From positions 1 through 17,106 of the forward strand of contig JAHEOG010000109.1 of the NCBI GenBank assembly GCA_018609925.1: a DNA stretch of 17,106 nucleotides. The letters are read 5' to 3'. Source of the stretch: Gammaproteobacteria bacterium (lineage in GTDB: Bacteria > Pseudomonadota > Gammaproteobacteria > Thiohalorhabdales > Thiohalorhabdaceae). Below the pieces are notes generated by a model. That model was not told the origin of the DNA and ran no database searches. It worked only from the letters and a program-made list of their open reading frames with translations. Shown piece by piece: positions 1 to 6,523 of this stretch. Position 1 is the first letter of the stretch; every line of letters begins with the position of its first letter. The position numbers and the translations under genes are program-made.

Positions 1-153
1 CTGGGCGATGGCGGCCGGGTGGTGGTGCGCAACTCCGGCACCGAGCCCAAGGTCCGGGTCATGGTCGAGGGGCGGGAGCAGCGGCGCACCGAGGAGCTTG
101 CCGAGCGCATCGCCGGGGCCATCCGCGCCGAGTTGGGGGTAGCCCAGGCGTGA
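1..153 (+). CDS. glmM: Phosphoglucosamine mutase, C-terminal end (partial)
   Basis: The first 50 codons in frame 1 are the C-terminal end of a phosphohexomutase and stop at TGA 151-153; the start lies outside the window. The segment RNSGTEPKVRVMVEG (about residues 10-24 of the visible part) is the phosphate-binding loop of domain 4 of the alpha-D-phosphohexomutase family, which grips the phosphate of the sugar substrate. GlmM interconverts glucosamine-6-phosphate and glucosamine-1-phosphate on the way to UDP-GlcNAc, in the cytoplasm. Assignment to GlmM rather than another phosphohexomutase rests on the 'SGTEP...RVMVEG' wording and on the neighbouring tpiA-secG-nuo genes, a common arrangement in Gammaproteobacteria. 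The rest of the enzyme, including the catalytic serine, cannot be seen. Confidence 0.9.
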   Translation: MGDGGRVVVRNSGTEPKVRVMVEGREQRRTEELAERIAGAIRAELGVAQA

Positions 154-317
154 CGGGCCGTTTGCAGAAGCCCGTTTGCCGTTTCCGCTTGGGCCTAATG
201 CCCGTCGCACCCCGCCGGGGGGTTCGCCCTAACGGAGCGCGGAGCACTGCAAGCCCCAAGCTCGGTTGATGCCCCCTTGCCTCTCCCTGATCCTCGCCCC
301 GATGCGGGGCCGCAACG

Positions 318-346
318 TTGACCGAGGCCCGCCCGCCGTCTAAGAT
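318..346 (+). promoter_or_regulatory. Sigma70-type promoter for tpiA-secG
   Basis: TTGACC (318-323) and TAAGAT (341-346) are separated by exactly 17 nt. This gives a 5/6 match to the -35 and a 4/6 match to the -10 consensus. Transcription would start near 353, leaving a leader of about 32 nt before the tpiA ATG. The strong SD and the 231-nt gap after glmM agree with a separate tpiA-secG unit. A small hairpin (GCCCCG-ATG-CGGGGC, 296-310) lies just upstream; it lacks a T-run. Confidence 0.6.
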
Positions 347-372
347 TTCCCGCTTTCCTTCACGGGCACGGC

Positions 373-379
373 AAGGAGG
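373..379 (+). promoter_or_regulatory. Shine-Dalgarno of tpiA
   Basis: AAGGAGG, five bases before the ATG at 385, is a near-perfect anti-SD complement. It fixes the tpiA start and suggests strong translation. Confidence 0.8.
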
Positions 380-384
380 GAGCG

Positions 385-1152
<768 letters not shown>

Positions 1153-1182
1153 CCCCGGGCCAATCGAACGGTAGAAGAACTC

Positions 1183-1563
1183 ATGGAAACCCTGCTGTGG
1201 ACCCTTCACTTCGTTTTCGCCGTGGCCCTGGTGGTGGTCATCCTCCTCCAGCCCGGCCAGGCCGGGGGCATGGGCACGGCCTTCGGTGGTGGCGGTTCCC
1301 AGACCCTGTTCGGAAGCCAGGGCTCCAGCGGGTTCCTGGGCAAGCTTACCGCTGTCCTGGGTGCCCTGTTCTTCCTGACCTCCCTGTCCCTGGCTGTCCT
1401 GTCCACGAGCGGTGACGAGAGCATCATGGAGGACGCGCGCCCGGGGGGCGCCCAGCAGCAGGAGCAGGCTCCCACGCCGCCGGGTCAGGGCCAGGGTCGG
1501 GACCTGGAAGTGCCCTCCGTGCCCGACGGGGAATCGGCCCCGGACACGCCGTCCCAGCCCTAA
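1183..1563 (+). CDS. secG: Protein-export membrane protein SecG
   Basis: This 126-residue protein is the small accessory subunit of the SecYEG translocon in the inner membrane. Two hydrophobic segments (about residues 4-22 and 52-73) flank the conserved loop with LLQPGQAGGMGTAFGG and SQTLFGSQGS (21-50), which is the SecG signature. The C-terminal 50 or so residues form a hydrophilic Gln/Pro/Gly-rich tail, somewhat longer than the E. coli tail but of the usual kind. No strong SD is seen; a weak purine run (AGAAG) lies before the ATG, so translation may depend partly on tpiA. The gene ends 44 nt before a terminator hairpin, which makes it the last gene of the tpiA unit. Confidence 0.95.
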   Translation: METLLWTLHFVFAVALVVVILLQPGQAGGMGTAFGGGGSQTLFGSQGSSGFLGKLTAVLGALFFLTSLSLAVLSTSGDESIMEDARPGGAQQQEQAPTPPGQGQGRDLEVPSVPDGESAPDTPSQP

Positions 1564-1606
1564 CGAGCCCCTCCCTCGTCCCCATCCCGGGCTGCTGGAT
1601 CCCGGC

Positions 1607-1635
1607 AAAGCCCCTACCCGCGGTAGGGCTTTCTT
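1607..1635 (+). terminator. Rho-independent terminator after secG
   Basis: CCCTACC (1612-1618) pairs with GGTAGGG (1622-1628) around the loop CGC. The stem extends through AAAG (1607-1610) with CTTT (1629-1632) if C1611 is bulged, giving 11 pairs. It is followed by CTT. The final TT is also the start of the nuo -35 box. Confidence 0.75.
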
Positions 1636-1662
1636 GACAGCTCGGGTGGGCCCGCCTAAACT
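1634..1662 (+). promoter_or_regulatory. Sigma70-type promoter of the nuo operon
   Basis: A perfect -35 TTGACA (1634-1639), a 17-nt spacer and the -10 TAAACT (1657-1662, 4/6) lie between secG and nuoA. The predicted start is near 1669. It is the only convincing promoter I see upstream of nuoA, and its -35 box shares two bases with the tail of the secG terminator. Confidence 0.7.
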
Positions 1663-1668
1663 GCCGAC

Positions 1669-1779
1669 GCCCTCCCAGATCGCGACGCCCCTGGGCGGGG
1701 CGCTGCCGATCCCTGGATTTCGCTTCGCTAGCCAAAGGGGACGACCCGGCTTTCTCCGGGCCGCGGACAACGAAGGCCC
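1669..1779 (+). promoter_or_regulatory. nuo leader with two small hairpins
   Basis: The inferred 5' leader of about 110 nt can form CGCCCC/GGGGCG (1686-1691 with 1697-1702, 5-nt loop) and CCCGG/CCGGG (1745-1749 with 1756-1760, loop CTTTCT). A weak SD (AAGG) sits just before the nuoA ATG. I recognise no riboswitch class and no tRNA here. Confidence 0.35.
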
Positions 1780-2136
1780 ATGCTGGAGAGCTACCTACCG
1801 ATTTTGGTCTTCCTGGCGATCGCCCTCGGCGTGGGCGTCATCGCCTTGCTCTTGAATTTCCTGGTCGCTCCCCGAAACCCCGATCCCGAAAAACTGTCCC
1901 CTTATGAGAGCGGGTTCGAAGCCTTCGAGGACGCCCGTTTGCGCTTCGACGTCCGCTACTACCTGGTGGCGATCCTGTTCATCGTCTTCGATCTGGAGAT
2001 CGCCTTCTTCTTCCCGTGGGCGGTCGTCCTGGACGAGCTCGGGGCCACCGGCTTCGTCGCCATGGCCATCTTTTTAGGGATCCTGGTGGTCGGGTTCATC
2101 TACGAGTGGAAGAAGGGAGCCCTGGAATGGGAGTAG
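1780..2136 (+). CDS. nuoA: NADH-quinone oxidoreductase subunit A
   Basis: This 118-residue membrane subunit sits at the junction of the membrane and peripheral arms of complex I, next to NuoH, J and K. Three hydrophobic helices are visible (about 6-28, 60-83, 88-108). The signature PYESGFEAFEDARLRFDVRYYLVAILFIVFDLE spans about 41-73. Asp71 and Glu73 match the conserved acidic pair of the second helix (E. coli Asp79/Glu81 by family knowledge). It is the first gene of the operon, about 110 nt behind the likely promoter, and overlaps nuoB by 10 nt, which suggests translational coupling. Length and composition are normal. Confidence 0.97.
   Translation: MLESYLPILVFLAIALGVGVIALLLNFLVAPRNPDPEKLSPYESGFEAFEDARLRFDVRYYLVAILFIVFDLEIAFFFPWAVVLDELGATGFVAMAIFLGILVVGFIYEWKKGALEWE
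2113..2119 (+). promoter_or_regulatory. Shine-Dalgarno deciding the nuoB start
   Basis: AAGGGAG lies inside the 3' end of nuoA, seven bases before ATG 2127. The open frame runs back to 2016, but this SD and family homology (MGVEGGLEKG at the N-terminus) place the true start at 2127. Confidence 0.7.
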
Positions 2137-2606
2137 AGGGTGGTCTGGAAAAGGGCGTGGTGACCACCACCGCCGATGAGCTGCTCAACTGGACCCGCAC
2201 CGGCTCCCTGTGGCCCATGACCTTCGGGCTGGCGTGCTGCGCGGTGGAGATGATGCACACCGGGGCTGCGCGCTACGACATGGATCGCCTGGGGGTGGTC
2301 TTCCGGCCCAGTCCCCGCCAGTCGGACGTCATGATCATCGCCGGCACCCTGGTCAACAAGATGGCCCCCGCCCTGCGCAAGGTCTACGACCAGATGACCG
2401 AGCCCCGCTGGGTGATCTCCATGGGCAGCTGCTCCAACGGCGGCGGCTACTACCATTACAGCTACTCGGTGGTTCGCGGCAGCGACCGCATCGTGCCTGT
2501 CGATATCTACGTCGCCGGCTGCCCGCCCACCGCCGAGTCCCTTCTCTACGGCATCATCCAGCTCCAGAAGAAGATCCGGCGGACGAATACCATCGCCCGC
2601 GACTAG
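2127..2606 (+). CDS. nuoB: NADH-quinone oxidoreductase subunit B (cluster N2 subunit)
   Basis: This 159-residue peripheral-arm subunit carries [4Fe-4S] cluster N2, the last electron carrier before quinone. The ligands are all present: tandem Cys37-Cys38 in GLACCAVE, Cys102 in MGSCSNGGGY and Cys132 in VAGCPPTAE. The stretch from VTTTADELLNW to the C-terminal QKKIRRTNTIARD matches the family along its length, and 159 residues is the usual size. I set the start at ATG 2127, not further upstream, because the N-terminus MGVEGGLEKGVVTTT is typical and has its own SD. The gene begins within nuoA and ends 5 nt before nuoC. Confidence 0.97.
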   Translation: MGVEGGLEKGVVTTTADELLNWTRTGSLWPMTFGLACCAVEMMHTGAARYDMDRLGVVFRPSPRQSDVMIIAGTLVNKMAPALRKVYDQMTEPRWVISMGSCSNGGGYYHYSYSVVRGSDRIVPVDIYVAGCPPTAESLLYGIIQLQKKIRRTNTIARD

Positions 2607-2611
2607 GAACC

Positions 2612-3220
2612 ATGGCCCTGACCTCCGACACCGTCGAGCACGCCCTACGGTCCCGCTTCGGCGACGCCTTGTACGGGGTGGACGCCCCTTTGGGGGAGGT
2701 GACCGCGGAGGTCGCGCCCGAGGCCATCGCCGAGATCTGTGCCTACCTGCGGGACGAGCCGGACCTGCGCTTCGAGCAGCTCATCGATGTCTGCGGGGTG
2801 GACTTCCTGGAGTACCGGGACTATCCCCCCGATGCCCCGCGCTTCGCCGCCGTCTACCACCTGCTTTCCCTGACCCATAACCATCGCCTGCGGCTGCGGG
2901 CCCGAGTGCCTGAAGAGCGGCCCGTCCTGCCCACGGTGGTGGAGGTCTGGGATGCCGCCAACTGGTTCGAGCGCGAGGCCTTCGACATGTTCGGGCTCAT
3001 CTTCGAGGGCCATCCCGACCTGCGCCGCATCCTCACCGACTACGGCTTTGCGGGCCATCCCTTCCGCAAGGACTTCCCCCTGGTGGGCCACGTGGAGATG
3101 CGCTACGACCCGGATCGGGGCCGGGTGATCTACCAGCCGGTGACCATCACCGAGCGCAACCTGGTACCGCGGACACATTGGCAGGAAGCCGACGAGCGGG
3201 AAACCGGCGAAGATGGCTGA
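2612..3220 (+). CDS. nuoC: NADH-quinone oxidoreductase subunit C (30 kDa)
   Basis: This 202-residue subunit belongs to the peripheral-arm core of complex I, packed against NuoD and NuoB; it carries no cofactor. The 30-kDa subunit signature is clear: EREAFDMFGLIFEGHPDLRRIL at about 120-141, followed by TDYGFAGHPFRKDFPLVGHVEMRYD (142-166). The open frame extends upstream into nuoB sequence, but ATG 2612, five bases after the nuoB stop and preceded by AGGA, gives a normal N-terminus. nuoC is a separate gene, unlike the nuoCD fusion of E. coli. Its stop overlaps the nuoD start by 8 nt, so the two proteins are likely made in a coupled way. Confidence 0.96.
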   Translation: MALTSDTVEHALRSRFGDALYGVDAPLGEVTAEVAPEAIAEICAYLRDEPDLRFEQLIDVCGVDFLEYRDYPPDAPRFAAVYHLLSLTHNHRLRLRARVPEERPVLPTVVEVWDAANWFEREAFDMFGLIFEGHPDLRRILTDYGFAGHPFRKDFPLVGHVEMRYDPDRGRVIYQPVTITERNLVPRTHWQEADERETGEDG

Positions 3221-4466
3221 GATCCGCAACTACACCCTGAACTTCGGGCCCCAGCACCCGGCCGCCCACGGGGTGCTGCGCCTGGTCCTGGAGCTCGACG
3301 GCGAGGTGGTGGCGCGCGCCGATCCGCACGTGGGGCTGCTGCACCGCGGAACCGAGAAGCTCGCCGAGCACAAGACCTACATGCAGGCGCTGCCCTACTT
3401 CGACCGCCTCGACTACGTCTCCATCCTGCCCAACGAGCACGCCTTCTGCCTGGCGGTGGAGGCCCTGCGCGAGATTGAGGTCCCCGAGCGCGCCCAGTAC
3501 ATCCGGGTGATGTTCGACGAGATCAGCCGGATCCTGAACCACCTGCTATGGCTCGGCGCACACGCCATGGATGTGGGCGCCATGACCATGTTCCTGTATA
3601 CCTTCCGGGACCGCGAGCTCCTCATGGACGCCTACGAGGCCGCAAGCGGGGCCCGGCTGCACGCCAACTACTACCGCCCCGGCGGGGTCAACCGCGACCT
3701 ACCCGACACCATGCCCAAGTACCAGCCCTCCAAGTGGCACTCCGAGGCCGACTTGGAGGAGATGAACGCCTGGCGCCAGGGGTCCCTGGTGGACTTCATC
3801 GAGGCGTTCACCGACTACTTCCCGGACCGCGTCGACGAATACGAGACACTGCTCACCGACAACCGCATCTGGAAGCAGCGAACCGTCGGTATTGGGGAGA
3901 TCCCCGCGGAGCGGGCGCTGCAGCTCGGGTTCACCGGGCCCATGCTGCGCGGGTCAGGGGTGGAGTGGGACCTGCGCCGGAAGCAGCCCTACGCCGTCTA
4001 CGACCGCATGGACTTCCAGGTCCCGGTGGGGACCAACGGCGACTCCTACGACCGCTACCTGGTTCGGATCGAGGAGATGCGCCAGTCGGTGCGGATCATC
4101 CGCCAGTGCGTGGACTGGCTCCGAGCCAATCCCGGCCCGGTGCGCACCAGCGACTACAAGGTCATGCCGCCGCCGCGGGCCGAGATGAAGCAGTCCATGG
4201 AGGCCCTTATCCACCACTTCAAGCTCTTCAGCGAGGGCTTCCACGTCCCGCCCGGGGAGACCTACCGGACGGTGGAGCACCCCAAGGGGGAGTTCGGCGT
4301 TTACCTGATCTCCGACGGGGCCAATAAGCCCTACCGGATGAAGATCCGGGCCGCCGGATTCCCCCATATGGCCGCCATGGACGAGATGACCCGGGGCCAC
4401 ATGCTGGCCGATGTGGTCACCGTCATGGGGACGATGGACGTCGTCTTCGGGGAGATCGACCGCTAG
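3213..4466 (+). CDS. nuoD: NADH-quinone oxidoreductase subunit D (49 kDa, quinone site)
   Basis: This 417-residue subunit forms much of the quinone-binding cavity next to cluster N2. The N-terminal NFGPQHPAAHGVLR (10-23) carries His19, and LPYFDRLDY carries Tyr68. Their spacing of 49 residues equals that of the His/Tyr pair known to hold the quinone head group in the 49-kDa family. The rest follows the [NiFe]-hydrogenase large-subunit-like fold without its metal cysteines, and it ends with the usual GTMDVVFGEIDR. The ATG at 3213 lies inside the end of nuoC. Length is normal and no key residue I know is missing. nuoE follows after 3 nt. Confidence 0.98.
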   Translation: MAEIRNYTLNFGPQHPAAHGVLRLVLELDGEVVARADPHVGLLHRGTEKLAEHKTYMQALPYFDRLDYVSILPNEHAFCLAVEALREIEVPERAQYIRVMFDEISRILNHLLWLGAHAMDVGAMTMFLYTFRDRELLMDAYEAASGARLHANYYRPGGVNRDLPDTMPKYQPSKWHSEADLEEMNAWRQGSLVDFIEAFTDYFPDRVDEYETLLTDNRIWKQRTVGIGEIPAERALQLGFTGPMLRGSGVEWDLRRKQPYAVYDRMDFQVPVGTNGDSYDRYLVRIEEMRQSVRIIRQCVDWLRANPGPVRTSDYKVMPPPRAEMKQSMEALIHHFKLFSEGFHVPPGETYRTVEHPKGEFGVYLISDGANKPYRMKIRAAGFPHMAAMDEMTRGHMLADVVTVMGTMDVVFGEIDR

Positions 4467-4469
4467 CTC

Positions 4470-4943
4470 ATGGAACTACCCGAGCCCGTCACTCGTCGCA
4501 TCGACCAGGCCCGGACCCGCTACCCGGCCGAGGAGCCGCGGGCGGCGGTGATCGAAGCTCTGCACGCCGCCCAGGACGAGCTGGGCTGGCTGGACCAGCC
4601 CACCCTGGACGCCGTGGCCGACTACCTCGGCCTGGAGCCCATCAAGGTCTACGAGGCGGCCACCTTCTACGACATGTTCAACCGCGAGCCGGTGGGCCGC
4701 CACCACGTCCGGGTCTGCACCAACATCTCCTGCTGGCTCTGCGACAGCGACGCCGTCACCGACCGGCTGCGCGAGCGCCTCGGCATCGATTTCGGGGAGA
4801 CCACCAGTGACGGGCGCTTCACCCTTACCGAGGTGGAATGCCTCGGAGCCTGCGGGGGCGCGCCGGTGATCTGGATCGGCCGGTCCTACTACGAGAACGC
4901 CACCCCGGAGCGGGTGGAGGAGATCCTGGACGGACTGGAATAG
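4470..4943 (+). CDS. nuoE: NADH-quinone oxidoreductase subunit E (24 kDa, cluster N1a)
   Basis: This 157-residue, thioredoxin-like [2Fe-2S] protein is part of the NADH-oxidising module with NuoF and NuoG. Ligands for N1a are Cys83 and Cys88 (VCTNISC) and Cys124 and Cys128 (ECLGACGGAP), in the family pattern C-x4-C ... C-x3-C. A helical N-terminal domain (about 1-75), including DELGWLDQPTLDAVADYLG and KVYEAATFYDMF, precedes it. It starts 3 nt after the nuoD stop without a well-spaced SD (GGGGAG lies 15 nt upstream), so coupling to nuoD is likely. The last base of its stop codon is also the first base of the heptamer repeat array that fills the gap to nuoF. Confidence 0.96.
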   Translation: MELPEPVTRRIDQARTRYPAEEPRAAVIEALHAAQDELGWLDQPTLDAVADYLGLEPIKVYEAATFYDMFNREPVGRHHVRVCTNISCWLCDSDAVTDRLRERLGIDFGETTSDGRFTLTEVECLGACGGAPVIWIGRSYYENATPERVEEILDGLE

Positions 4944-4998
4944 GCGAAGTCGGCAGCTGTGAGTGGTCAGTAGAAAGTAGTCAGTTGGCAGTGGTCAG
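4943..4998 (+). repeat. Heptamer array, left arm (TNGNCAG units)
   Basis: Eight consecutive 7-nt units run without a gap from the last G of the nuoE stop: GGCGAAG, TCGGCAG, CTGTGAG, TGGTCAG, TAGAAAG, TAGTCAG, TTGGCAG, TGGTCAG. The consensus TNGNCAG is the reverse complement of the right-arm unit CTGNCNA, so the two arms face each other. A 40-nt spacer (4999-5038) separates them and shows only traces of the pattern. Confidence 0.8.
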
Positions 4999-5038
4999 AA
5001 AACCCCGCGATTCGCCTTCCGGACTGGTTTCGCCTTTT

Positions 5039-5130
5039 CTGCCTACTGACCACTGACGACTGATTATCTGCCGACTGCCAACTGCCAACTGAATTCTGCC
5101 GACCGCCCACTGACTACTGGCGACTGGATT
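5039..5130 (+). repeat. Heptamer array, right arm (CTGNCNA units)
   Basis: Thirteen 7-nt units run in phase from 5039 to 5130, with one extra T at 5067. Examples are CTGCCTA, CTGACCA, CTGACGA, CTGATTA, then CTGCCGA, CTGCCAA twice, CTGAATT, CTGCCGA, CCGCCCA, CTGACTA, CTGGCGA and CTGGATT. The array ends one base before the nuoF ATG. It can pair with the left arm in several registers: ACTGCCAACTG at 5074-5084 and 5081-5091 is complementary to 4982-4992, CTGCCGACT (5068-5076) to 4948-4956, and CTGACCAC (5046-5053) to 4991-4998. Confidence 0.8.
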
Positions 5131-5131
5131 T

Positions 5132-6460
5132 ATGCCGAGCTACCCCGACGACTACGAGCTGGTCACCCTGGCCGGCGCCTTTGAGGAGGAGCCTCATACC
5201 CTCCAGGCCTACCTGGACCGGGGCGGCTACACCGCCGTAGCCAAGGTCCTAGAGGGCGGGATGGCCCGGGACGAGGTGATCGCCGAGGTCAAGGCCTCGG
5301 GGCTGCGCGGCCGGGGCGGGGCCGGTTTCCCCACGGGGCTCAAGTGGTCGTTCATGCCGCCCGCCGAGGGAGGCCAGCCCCAATACCTCGCCTGCAACGC
5401 CGACGAGGCGGAGCCCGGGACCTTCAAGGACCGGGACATCATGCGCTACAACCCCCATCAGCTCGTCGAGGGCATGATCATCGGGGGCTACGCCATCGGG
5501 GCCACCGTCGGCTACATCTACATCCGGGGCGAGTTCTGGGAGCCCTACGTGCGGGTGCAGCGGGCCATCGATGAGGCCTACGCCGCCGGCTACCTGGGTC
5601 GGGACCTGTTCGACTCCGGCGTGGACTTTGACCTCCACATCCATCGTGGGGCGGGGGCCTACATCGCCGGGGAGGAGACGGCGATGCTGGAATCCATCGA
5701 GGGCAAGAAGGCCCTGCCGCGGTTCAAGCCGCCGTTCCCGGCCAACTACGGCATCTTTGGCCGGCCCACCACCGTAAACAACGTGGAGACCCTGGCCTCG
5801 GTGCCCCCCATCATCAATCGCGGCGGGCAGTGGTTCCTGGAGCTGGGCACGCCGAAGTCCGGGGGGACCAAGATCTTCTCCGTGTCGGGTCACGTGGCGT
5901 GGCCCGGCAACTACGAGGTCCCCATGGGGACCCCCTTCGCCGAGCTGCTGGAGCTCGCCGGCGGGGTGCGCGACGGCAATCGGCTCAAGGCGGTCATCCC
6001 CGGCGGGCCCTCGGTGCCCATGGTCCCAGCCGAGACCATCCTGGAGACCCGCCTGGACTACGAGGCATTGGGGGAGGCGGGGACCATGCTCGGGGCGGGC
6101 TCGGTGATCGTCATGGACGAGACCACCTGCATCGTCCGCGCCGTGGAGCGGCTTGCCAAGTTCTTCTTCCACGAGAGCTGCGGTCAGTGCACCCCCTGCC
6201 GCGAGGGCTCGGGGTGGCTCCACCGGGTGATCCACCGCATCGAGAACGGCGCCGGTAGGCTGGAGGACCTCGACACCCTGCTGCATGTGGGCTCCCGAAT
6301 CGAGGGCCACACCATCTGCGCCTTCGGTGAGGCGGAGGTGGCCCCGGTGGCGAGCTCCATCGAGCACTTCCGGGAGGAGTACGAGGCCCACATCCACGGC
6401 AAGGGCTGCCCGATGGCCGCCTCCGGACGGGTCAGCCGTCGCGTCGCCGAGGCCGGATAG
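5132..6460 (+). CDS. nuoF: NADH-quinone oxidoreductase subunit F (51 kDa, NADH/FMN site)
   Basis: This 442-residue subunit binds NADH and FMN and carries [4Fe-4S] cluster N3; it is the entry point for electrons. Visible landmarks are the glycine-rich FMN/NADH loop GLRGRGGAGFPTGLKW (58-72), CNADEAEPGTFKDR (88-101), the second glycine-rich segment GAGAYIAGEETA (173-184), and N3 ligands Cys350, Cys353 and Cys356 in ESCGQCTPCREG with Cys396 in TICAFGEAE. The length fits the family. ATG 5132 gives a normal N-terminus, and no better start lies close by, yet the bases before it belong to the heptamer array and contain no recognisable SD. nuoG follows after 63 nt. Confidence 0.97.
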   Translation: MPSYPDDYELVTLAGAFEEEPHTLQAYLDRGGYTAVAKVLEGGMARDEVIAEVKASGLRGRGGAGFPTGLKWSFMPPAEGGQPQYLACNADEAEPGTFKDRDIMRYNPHQLVEGMIIGGYAIGATVGYIYIRGEFWEPYVRVQRAIDEAYAAGYLGRDLFDSGVDFDLHIHRGAGAYIAGEETAMLESIEGKKALPRFKPPFPANYGIFGRPTTVNNVETLASVPPIINRGGQWFLELGTPKSGGTKIFSVSGHVAWPGNYEVPMGTPFAELLELAGGVRDGNRLKAVIPGGPSVPMVPAETILETRLDYEALGEAGTMLGAGSVIVMDETTCIVRAVERLAKFFFHESCGQCTPCREGSGWLHRVIHRIENGAGRLEDLDTLLHVGSRIEGHTICAFGEAEVAPVASSIEHFREEYEAHIHGKGCPMAASGRVSRRVAEAG

Positions 6461-6465
6461 GGCGC

Positions 6466-6488
6466 GCGACACCGGGACCGGTTGTCGC
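6466..6488 (+). other. Hairpin in the nuoF-nuoG gap
   Basis: GCGACACCG (6466-6474) pairs with CGG (6479-6481) and TGTCGC (6483-6488) around the loop GGAC, with T6482 bulged, giving 9 pairs. No T-run follows, so it is not a standard terminator. It precedes the nuoG SD (GAGAGGA, 6507-6513). Confidence 0.4.
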
Positions 6489-6523
6489 TGGATCCCGATC
6501 GGAATCGAGAGGAAAACGGCGCA

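Noticed and set aside
191..203. GGGC-CTAAT-GCCC as the glmM terminator
   Set aside because: Only four base pairs and no T-run. No convincing terminator is seen after glmM.
2016..2126. Upstream extension of nuoB to 2016
   Set aside because: It would lie inside nuoA and encode a non-conserved Arg/Gly-rich stretch. ATG 2127 has an SD and a typical N-terminus.
4943..5130. CRISPR array
   Set aside because: The units are 7 nt and contiguous, with no unique spacers of regular length and no cas genes nearby.
6482..6523. TTG start for nuoG at 6482
   Set aside because: It sits within the nuoF-nuoG hairpin, has no SD and adds 14 residues not typical of NuoG.
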